From: Pandoraea faecigallinarum
GTDB lineage: Bacteria; Pseudomonadota; Gammaproteobacteria; Burkholderiales; Burkholderiaceae
NCBI RefSeq assembly: GCF_001029105.3
Contig: NZ_CP011807.3
Span: 1,860,001-1,924,000 of the forward strand
Reading direction: 5' to 3'
Length of the DNA stretch: 64,000 nt
Below the pieces are notes generated by a model. It ran no database searches. It saw only the letters and a program-made list of their open reading frames with translations, and was not told the DNA's origin. Both the position numbers and the translations under genes were made by a program. This document shows positions 58,139-64,000 of the stretch, in pieces (position 1 is the first letter of the stretch; each line of letters starts with the position of its first letter).

Positions 58139-58504
58139 TCAGTACAGGCGAGCACCGTTTGGCACCGGGCGCTCCACGCCAGCCAGAACGATCGCGCCGT
58201 CGGCGTCGGCAAATCCGGTCACCAGCACTTCCGAGACGACGCCCGCAATGCGTTTCGGTGCGAAGTTGCACACGCACAGCACCTGACGTCCCACGAGGCC
58301 CTGGGGCGTGTAATGGACGGTGATCTGGGCGCTCGACGTCTTCACACCCCGCTCGCCGAGATCGACTTCCAGTACGTAGGCCGGCTTCTTCGCCTTCTCG
58401 TTGGCGCGGGCCGCCACGATCGTGCCCACGCGCAGTTCGATCTTCTCGAAGTCGTGCCATTCGATAGGGGGTGCCGCGTCGGCATGGTTGACGGTGTCCG
58501 TCAT
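58139..58504 (-). CDS. csaA: CsaA-like tRNA-binding domain protein
   Basis: The 121-residue protein is a single OB-fold tRNA-binding domain: [39 protein letters not shown] and [20 protein letters not shown]. This matches CsaA, a dimeric secretion-related chaperone in Bacillus and a common small protein in proteobacteria, related to the C-terminal domain of MetRS. The start at 58504 (MTDTVNHAD) fits the family length. It is downstream of the AraC regulator on the same strand with a 116-bp gap. Confidence 0.92.
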   Translation of the reverse strand: MTDTVNHADAAPPIEWHDFEKIELRVGTIVAARANEKAKKPAYVLEVDLGERGVKTSSAQITVHYTPQGLVGRQVLCVCNFAPKRIAGVVSEVLVTGFADADGAIVLAGVERPVPNGARLY

Positions 58505-58620
58505 GACTTGCTCCGTTGTCTCGTCGATGGATGATCGCGAGCAGCTTAGCGGGTGGCGAGGCCGTGCGGCTTGTGAAATCCGGCAGGCGGGAAATCGTGC
58601 GTGTGCGAAGGGCCCGAGCG

Positions 58621-59469
58621 TCAGTCGTCCTGCCTCGGCGGCGAAATTCCGACGGCGCGAATGTCGCCGTTGCTTGCGTGGCCCATGCGCGCTTCGGCCG
58701 GTCTGGCGGCACGCTCGCGCCGCCAGACCGCGGGCGTGAGCCCGTAGTGCTGCCGGAAGGCATGGGTAAGCGCGCTCTGATCGTTGAAGCCGACGTCGAG
58801 CGCGATCTCGGCGAGCGGCGTGTCGTGCGCCAACAGCAGCGATGCCGCCCGCGCGAGCCGCAGGCGCATGAGATACCGGTGCGGCGTCTCGCCCGTCATC
58901 GCCACGAAGCAGTCGTGAAAATGACGAACGCTCATGCCGGCTTCGTGAGCGAGTGTCGCGGTGTCCGGCGGGGTGGCCAGATCGGCTTGCAGCCGCGCGT
59001 CGATCCGGGCGAGATCCAGCCGCAAGGTGCGCGAGGCGTGACGCGCCGGCGCCAGTCGCGCCATCAGCGCCCGAAGCCAGTCGCGCACGACAGGATCGTC
59101 TGCATCGAGCGGATGTCCCGCATCGACGCTGTGACTGACCCGGTGGGCGAGCGCCAGCAGCGTGGCATCGAGCGCGAAAAATGCCTCGTGCGCGAACGCG
59201 CGTTCGGTGCCCGTCTCGCGTGCAACGCGCGAAGGGACGTCGAGTACGACCTGCCGGTTCGGCCCGTCCCCGCGGTAGTCGTGCCGCACGCCCGCCGGGA
59301 TCACCACGCCGTTGCGCGCGCCGACGCGGCCCGACTGCATGGCGTTGCCGTCGAGCGAGAGCGACATCCGTCCGGACAACCCGATCACGACCTGATGGAA
59401 GTCGTGCGTATCGGTGCTGTCGGTCGTGCGGTATTCGCGCAATTCGAGGATGCGGGGGGGAGTGGCCAT
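58621..59469 (-). CDS. AraC-family transcriptional regulator
   Basis: The 282-residue regulator has an N-terminal cupin-type sensing domain ([33 protein letters not shown]). The C-terminal double helix-turn-helix is near residues 165-260: [19 protein letters not shown], then [21 protein letters not shown] and [13 protein letters not shown]. It is divergent from the ssu operon across a 292-bp spacer, so it could control that operon or act on distant genes. The sensed ligand is unknown. Confidence 0.92.
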   Translation of the reverse strand: MATPPRILELREYRTTDSTDTHDFHQVVIGLSGRMSLSLDGNAMQSGRVGARNGVVIPAGVRHDYRGDGPNRQVVLDVPSRVARETGTERAFAHEAFFALDATLLALAHRVSHSVDAGHPLDADDPVVRDWLRALMARLAPARHASRTLRLDLARIDARLQADLATPPDTATLAHEAGMSVRHFHDCFVAMTGETPHRYLMRLRLARAASLLLAHDTPLAEIALDVGFNDQSALTHAFRQHYGLTPAVWRRERAARPAEARMGHASNGDIRAVGISPPRQDD

Positions 59470-59761
59470 GAGACGAAGTTAAACGGGCAGGGGCGGTGCA
59501 ATCGTCAAGAAAAACGGGGAAGCCGGCCGTCATCCCCCTTTCCTGGAATAAGGTGCGAAAGGTGCATGACTTCAGGTTATGAAAAAACGCGCAAAGCTAT
59601 CCCGGATTGATTGGTTCGGCCGTGCGAAGCGGGTCGATACACTGGTTCTCCAGTGGCCGGAATGATCCGGCCGGCATCGCAGACGCAGGGCAGACAAGCT
59701 CGCTGCGGGCACGGTGCGCTTCGATTTCTCAGGGCCTGCGGCCCGTCTTTGGCAGGGAAGT

Positions 59762-60439
59762 ATGACATACGCCGTTACGATCTCGGGCAGCCCGTCGGCC
59801 GCCTCGCGCAGCGCCCGGCTGCTGCGTTTCGTCGAATCCGAACTGGTCGGAGCCGGTATCGAGGTCCGCCGCATCGACGTTCGCGCGCTCTCGCCTGCTG
59901 CGCTGCTCGCGGCCGATGCGTCGCATGACGATCTGCGTTACGCACTGGCGCAAGTGGCTGGTGCGCAGGCGGTAGTCGTGGCCACGCCTGTCTACAAGGC
60001 TGCCTACAGCGGGCTGCTCAAGGCATTCCTCGACGTTTTGCCTCAGGACGGTCTTGCCGGGAAACTCGTCGCGCCTTTCGCCACGGGCGGCAGCCCCGCC
60101 CATCTGCTCGCGCTCGACTACGCCCTCAAGCCGGTGCTCTCCGCGCTCGGTGCGCAACACATTCTGCGCGGGGTCTTCGCTGTCGATCAGCAGGTGCCGA
60201 AGGAAGAAGGAGCCGCGCTCGACGCGGCCATCGCCGACCGGCTCGGTGCGAACGTCGATCAGCTCTCGCAATGGCTGCATGAGCGCGAGGTGATTCGTCA
60301 GTGGCCGGCGAGGGCGGCCGGGGGGATTCACGACTCAAGTCGTGCACCGGGCGCACCGAACGGAAACGGACCTGGCGGGCTTAATGGGCCTAATGAACCT
60401 AACGCACGTAGCGCGAACCGCGCCACGCTCGCTGCCTGA
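59762..60439 (+). CDS. ssuE: NADPH-dependent FMN reductase SsuE
   Basis: The 225-residue flavodoxin-fold reductase supplies reduced FMN to Ssu[21 protein letters not shown] binds the FMN phosphate, and [21 protein letters not shown] is the family block. [25 protein letters not shown], in parts, is typical of SsuE. The family domain ends near residue 185; a further 40 residues are Asn/Gly/Pro/Ala-rich and arise from degenerate short repeats in the DNA (about 60345-60425). The start at 59762 has AGGGAAG upstream. It is the first gene of the ssu operon. Confidence 0.92.
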   Translation: MTYAVTISGSPSAASRSARLLRFVESELVGAGIEVRRIDVRALSPAALLAADASHDDLRYALAQVAGAQAVVVATPVYKAAYSGLLKAFLDVLPQDGLAGKLVAPFATGGSPAHLLALDYALKPVLSALGAQHILRGVFAVDQQVPKEEGAALDAAIADRLGANVDQLSQWLHEREVIRQWPARAAGGIHDSSRAPGAPNGNGPGGLNGPNEPNARSANRATLAA

Positions 60440-60453
60440 TCGCCGGAGCGCGT

Positions 60454-61614
60454 ATGCAAGTCTTCTGGTTCATTCCGACGCATGGCGACACCCGTTATCT
60501 CGGCACGTCCGACGGCGGGCGCGTGTTCGATTTCGACTACGCGCGTCAGATCGCAAGTGCGGTCGACTCGCTCGGCTACGAGGGCGTGCTACTGCCGACC
60601 GGTCGTTCCTGCGAGGACGCCTGGGTCACCGCATCGAGCCTGATCGGTGCGACGCGCAACCTGAAGTTCCTCGTCGCCATCCGCCCAGGCATTGCCTCGC
60701 CCGCGCTGACGGCGCGCATGGCTTCGACGTTCGATCGCCTGTCGGGGGGCAGGTTGCTGATCAACGTCGTGACCGGCGGCGATGCCGGTGAGCTCGAAGG
60801 CGACGGCTTCTTCGCCGATCACGCCGAACGCTACGCCGTGACCGACGAATTCCTGCGCATCTGGCGCGAGATCTTCGGAAAATCGCATACCGGCGAGAGC
60901 GTCGATTTCGAGGGCGAGCATCTGCGTGCGACCGGCGCGAAGCTGTTTTTCCCGCCGGTGCAGACGCCGTATCCGCCGCTGTACTTCGGCGGTTCGTCGG
61001 ACGTGGCACGCCAGATCGCGGCAGAACAGCTCGACGTCTACCTCACGTGGGGCGAGCCGCTCGCCGACGTGGCCGAAAAGATTGCGGACGTGCGCACACG
61101 TGCGGCAAAACTCGGTCGCACGTTGCGCTTCGGTCTGCGTTTGCATGTGATCGTTCGCGAGACGGAAGACGAGGCCTGGCGCGCGGCCGATTCGCTTATC
61201 AGCAAGCTCGACGACGAGACCATCGCGCGCGTTCAGGCCCAGTTCGCCAAGATGGATTCGGAAGGGCAGCGACGCATGGCGGCGCTGCATGGCGGACGCC
61301 GCGACAGGCTCGTCATTGCCCCGAACCTGTGGGCAGGCGTGGGGCTGGTACGCGGTGGGGCAGGCACGGCGCTCGTGGGCGACGGTCCGAGCGTGGCGGC
61401 GCGCCTTCGCGAGTACGCGGATCTGGGCATCGACACCTTCATTCTGTCGGGCTACCCGCACCTCGAAGAGGCATATCGCTTTGCGGAACTGGTGTTTCCG
61501 CATCTGCCGCGGCGCGTGCGCGAAAAGCTCGGGGGGCACGGCAAGGTCTCGCTGTCCGGTCCCATCGGCGAGGTGATGGCCAACAACATCGTACCGCAGG
61601 CGTCGCAAAGCTGA
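60454..61614 (+). CDS. ssuD: FMNH2-dependent alkanesulfonate monooxygenase
   Basis: The 386-residue bacterial-luciferase-fold enzyme releases sulfite from alkanesulfonates. [35 protein letters not shown] and [16 protein letters not shown] are SsuD signatures. [27 protein letters not shown], in parts, lies around the active site. It lies 14 bp after ssuE. It provides sulfur when sulfate is scarce. Confidence 0.97.
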   Translation: MQVFWFIPTHGDTRYLGTSDGGRVFDFDYARQIASAVDSLGYEGVLLPTGRSCEDAWVTASSLIGATRNLKFLVAIRPGIASPALTARMASTFDRLSGGRLLINVVTGGDAGELEGDGFFADHAERYAVTDEFLRIWREIFGKSHTGESVDFEGEHLRATGAKLFFPPVQTPYPPLYFGGSSDVARQIAAEQLDVYLTWGEPLADVAEKIADVRTRAAKLGRTLRFGLRLHVIVRETEDEAWRAADSLISKLDDETIARVQAQFAKMDSEGQRRMAALHGGRRDRLVIAPNLWAGVGLVRGGAGTALVGDGPSVAARLREYADLGIDTFILSGYPHLEEAYRFAELVFPHLPRRVREKLGGHGKVSLSGPIGEVMANNIVPQASQS

Positions 61615-61698
61615 GCGGCGGACAACATCCTGACGACTTCACCTTGAACGCAACACAAACGGGGCCGCATCACCGTGGTGCCCCGAGGGGAAATTCGC

Positions 61699-62553
61699 AT
61701 GACGCAACTCACTTCAACGACATTGACCGGCGCTGCCACGGGCAGCAGCGCTTCGGCCGGCACGCTGCAACGCTACCGGCGCACGTTCGTGCGACGCCTC
61801 GCGCCGTGGGTGGTGCCGATTGCGCTGGTGGCGCTCTGGCAACTCGCGGCAGAAGCGGGCTGGCTTTCCACGCGCGTGCTGCCGGCGCCGTCTGCCGTTG
61901 TCGACGCCGCGTGGCAACTGGCGATCACGGGGCAAATCTGGCGCGACATCGGCGTGTCGACCGGGCGCGCCGTGATCGGCTTCGTCATCGGCGGCGGCCT
62001 CGGATTGCTGCTCGGCATGCTGACCGGTCTGTCGCGTGTGGCGGAGACGGCCCTCGATTCGTCGTTCCAGATGCTGCGCAACATTCCGCATCTGGCGCTG
62101 ATTCCGCTCGTGATCCTGTGGTTCGGCATCGACGAGAAAGCCAAGCTGTTCCTCGTCTCGATCGGTGTGTTTTTCCCGATGTATCTGAACACTTACGCGG
62201 GCATCCGCGCCGTGGATCCGGCGCTGGTGGAGATGGCGCGCAGCTATGGTCTGCGCGGATGGGCGCTGTACCGCGACGTCATCCTGCCGGGGGCGCTGCC
62301 GTCGATTCTGGTGGGTGTGCGCTTCTCGCTGGGGCTGATGTGGGTCACGCTGATCGTGGCGGAGACCATCTCGGCGCAATCGGGAATCGGCTATCTGACG
62401 ATGAACGCCCGGGAGTTTCTGCAAACCGACATCGTGCTCGTGGGGATCTTGCTGTATGCGTTGCTGGGCAAGCTGGCCGACGTGCTGGCCAAGGAACTGG
62501 AATTTCTCTGGTTGCGCTGGCATCCGGCCTTTCAACGAGGAGCCGCCGCATGA
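61699..62553 (+). CDS. ssuC: Aliphatic sulfonate ABC transporter permease
   Basis: The 284-residue inner-membrane permease of the TauC/SsuC type has six predicted transmembrane helices. The EAA-type cytoplasmic loop is [26 protein letters not shown] (in parts). [21 protein letters not shown] is a family hallmark. GAGGGG lies 8 bases before the ATG at 61699. Its TGA overlaps the ssuB ATG (ATGA, 62550-62553). Confidence 0.95.
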   Translation: MTQLTSTTLTGAATGSSASAGTLQRYRRTFVRRLAPWVVPIALVALWQLAAEAGWLSTRVLPAPSAVVDAAWQLAITGQIWRDIGVSTGRAVIGFVIGGGLGLLLGMLTGLSRVAETALDSSFQMLRNIPHLALIPLVILWFGIDEKAKLFLVSIGVFFPMYLNTYAGIRAVDPALVEMARSYGLRGWALYRDVILPGALPSILVGVRFSLGLMWVTLIVAETISAQSGIGYLTMNAREFLQTDIVLVGILLYALLGKLADVLAKELEFLWLRWHPAFQRGAAA

Positions 62554-63593
62554 GCGCACAACAACTCGCCCCGGTCGCGGGCGCTGACATCGAAGCCGAA
62601 TGGACGGCAGAGCAACGCGCGACGGTCGGCACGCAAAGACTGTCGCTCGACCCGCAGCCCGACCCGTACGGCACGCAACTGCCACTCGGCGTTGATGCCG
62701 CCGCGCCGCGTACGGCGGCTGGGACGAATCTAAAAGTGGTACGCCCGTCGAGTAACCCGCATGCCGCGACCTCGGCAATCGTAGTGACTGAAGCGGCCGC
62801 GCTCCCGCCTGGCTTGCGAATCGAAGCCGTCGGCAAGCGCTACGGCGCTCGCCCGGTACTGTCGGATTTCTCGCTGACGATTCCGCGCGGCGGATTCGCC
62901 GCCATCGTGGGGCGCAGCGGTTGCGGCAAGTCGACATTGCTGCGCCTGATCGCCGGTCTCGAAACGCCGGACACGGGCAGCATTACGCTCGACGGTCATG
63001 CACTCGTCGGCACCTCCGGCAAGCTCGCGACGCGCATCATGTTCCAGGATGCGCGGTTGCTGCCGTGGCGCACGGTGCTGGAGAACGTGGCGATCGGGCT
63101 GCCGAAGTCCGCGCATGCGCGCGCGCTCGAAGTGCTGCGTGAAGTCGGCCTTGCCGAGCGCGTCAACGACTGGCCGAGTCAGCTCTCGGGCGGTCAGCGC
63201 CAACGGGTCGCGTTGGCCCGCGCGCTGGTGCACCAGCCGGACCTGTTGCTGCTCGACGAACCGCTGGGAGCGCTCGACGCGCTTACCCGAATCGAAATGC
63301 ACGCGCTGATCGAGCGACTCTGGCGCGCGCACGGCTTCACCGCGCTGCTCGTCACGCACGACGTGCAGGAAGCCGTGGCCCTGGCCGATCGCGTCGTGCT
63401 CATCGAGCAGGGGCGGCTGGGACTCGATCAATCGGTGTCGCTGGCGCGCCCGCGAGCGCGCGGCAGCGCTGAGTTCGCCGGGCTCGAAGCGCAGGTGCTC
63501 GCGCGAGTGTTGCAGACCGAAGTGGCGCCGTCTTCGCATGTGCCCGCGCCGGAGCCCTTGTGGCCAGCGGCGACGGTGCGCTGGGCGGTGTGA
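62550..63593 (+). CDS. ssuB: Aliphatic sulfonate ABC transporter ATP-binding protein
   Basis: The 347-residue ATPase has a complete ABC domain from about residue 88: Walker [10 protein letters not shown] (121-129), Q-loop [10 protein letters not shown], signature [15 protein letters not shown], Walker [13 protein letters not shown] and switch [11 protein letters not shown]. An unusual N-terminal extension of about 87 residues, Ala/Pro/Gln-rich and without a known fold, precedes it. The ATG at 62550 has GAGGAG upstream and overlaps the ssuC stop, so the extension appears to be translated. Confidence 0.95.
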   Translation: MSAQQLAPVAGADIEAEWTAEQRATVGTQRLSLDPQPDPYGTQLPLGVDAAAPRTAAGTNLKVVRPSSNPHAATSAIVVTEAAALPPGLRIEAVGKRYGARPVLSDFSLTIPRGGFAAIVGRSGCGKSTLLRLIAGLETPDTGSITLDGHALVGTSGKLATRIMFQDARLLPWRTVLENVAIGLPKSAHARALEVLREVGLAERVNDWPSQLSGGQRQRVALARALVHQPDLLLLDEPLGALDALTRIEMHALIERLWRAHGFTALLVTHDVQEAVALADRVVLIEQGRLGLDQSVSLARPRARGSAEFAGLEAQVLARVLQTEVAPSSHVPAPEPLWPAATVRWAV

Positions 63594-63685
63594 TGCGCGT
63601 CGGCATGGCGTAGAACCAACGAATCGGAACCGCCGATTCAGAACCGTTTTTCCGAACCGATTTTTTCCGAACACAGGAGTTCACC

Positions 63686-63901
63686 ATGGGTATCACTGCT
63701 ATCAACGTGCGCAACCAGTTCAAGGGCCGTATTCGCGAAATTCTGCGCGGTCCCGTGCTCTCGGAGGTCGACGTCGAGACGCCAAGCGGCATCGTGACGT
63801 CGGTCATCACCACGCGCTCCATCGACGAACTGCGTCTGGACATCGGCTCCGAAGTCGTGGCGCTGGTCAAGGCCACCGAAGTTTCGTTGGCCAAGCTCTG
63901 A
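63686..63901 (+). CDS. Molybdopterin-binding (Mop/TOBE) protein, SsuF-like
   Basis: The 71-residue protein is a single TOBE/Mop domain (MGITAINVRNQFKGRIREI, GIVTSVITTRSIDEL, GSEVVALVKATEVSLAKL). Such small proteins are called SsuF in pseudomonads, where they are encoded at the end of ssu operons and needed for growth on some sulfonates; they also bind molybdate or related oxyanions in other settings. GGAG lies 7 bases before the ATG. A 92-bp spacer with small inverted repeats separates it from ssuB. Confidence 0.9.
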   Translation: MGITAINVRNQFKGRIREILRGPVLSEVDVETPSGIVTSVITTRSIDELRLDIGSEVVALVKATEVSLAKL

Positions 63902-63909
63902 GCCGAATC

Positions 63910-63945
63910 CGGCGGGACGGGGCCGATCGTCCGTCCTGCCGTTTT
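63910..63945 (+). terminator. Terminator of the ssu operon
   Basis: CGGCGGGACG pairs with CGTCCTGCCG (one mismatch) across a 12-base loop, followed by TTTT. It lies 8 bp after the stop of the Mop-domain gene. A further hairpin (63958-63996, CCTGCATCGGA/TCCGATGCAGG) follows at the window edge. Confidence 0.7.
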
Positions 63946-64000
63946 CCTGCGTGGGAACCTGCATCGGATACGCGCGGGGGCGACGTCCGATGCAGGATGC

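Noticed and set aside
63958..63996. Riboswitch or attenuator at the right edge
   Set aside because: There is only a simple hairpin, and the downstream gene is outside the window, so nothing more can be supported.

Overview
The window is about 64 kb of GC-rich chromosome. The order sdhC-D-A-B-sdhE-gltA, then leuC-D-B-asd-fimV-truA-trpF-trpB-methyltransferase-trpA-accD-folC-SPOR-cvpA-purF-metZ-hisC, is a betaproteobacterial housekeeping layout. Protein-level resemblance points to Burkholderiaceae, most likely Pandoraea. The genus is inference; no rRNA or tRNA gene is in the window.

Layout. (1) 1-1622: 5' part of a large unrecognised protein on the minus strand, running off the left edge. (2) 1977-9799: a MaoC-like hydratase, then a mostly minus-strand acyl-CoA catabolic block (GST, acyl-CoA dehydrogenase, APH-type kinase, histidine phosphatase, enoyl-CoA hydratase, 3-hydroxyacyl-CoA dehydrogenase) behind a TetR-type palindrome. 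(3) 10269-11691: an IS110-family element of the IS1111 type, inserted between the ribosome binding site and the start codon of a GST gene. (4) 12501-21884: mixed single genes (aminotransferase, PIN protein, YaaA, M14 carboxypeptidase, TrmB-like methyltransferase, DUF2863) and a two-gene alkylation-repair operon. (5) 22044-33433: TCA-cycle region with acnA and mdh on the minus strand, and gntR, sdhCDAB-sdhE and gltA on the plus strand. The mdh/gntR spacer holds two palindromic operators. (6) 33718-54954: leucine, aspartate-family, tryptophan, fatty-acid, folate, purine, methionine and histidine biosynthesis genes. A SAM-II-type riboswitch with its own terminator precedes metZ. (7) 55126-59469: a halovibrin-like lipoprotein, a phosphoethanolamine-transferase-like sulfatase-fold protein, CsaA and an AraC regulator. 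(8) 59762-63901: an alkanesulfonate (ssu) operon without ssuA.

The most exciting signal is in the IS1111-type element. Its 3' non-coding end can fold into an internal loop whose two sides carry the two halves of the site where the element sits: ten of ten bases on one side and a six-base match on the other. This is what a bridge-RNA target-binding loop should look like. The element also has 13-bp subterminal inverted repeats, and the pre-insertion site can be reconstructed as a normally spaced ribosome binding site and ATG.

A second recurrent theme is short degenerate tandem repeats (11-13 bp units, 3-8 copies) in at least five gene junctions. A third is intrinsic terminators lying only a few bases before downstream start codons (truA, folC) or before a start-proximal leader (metZ).
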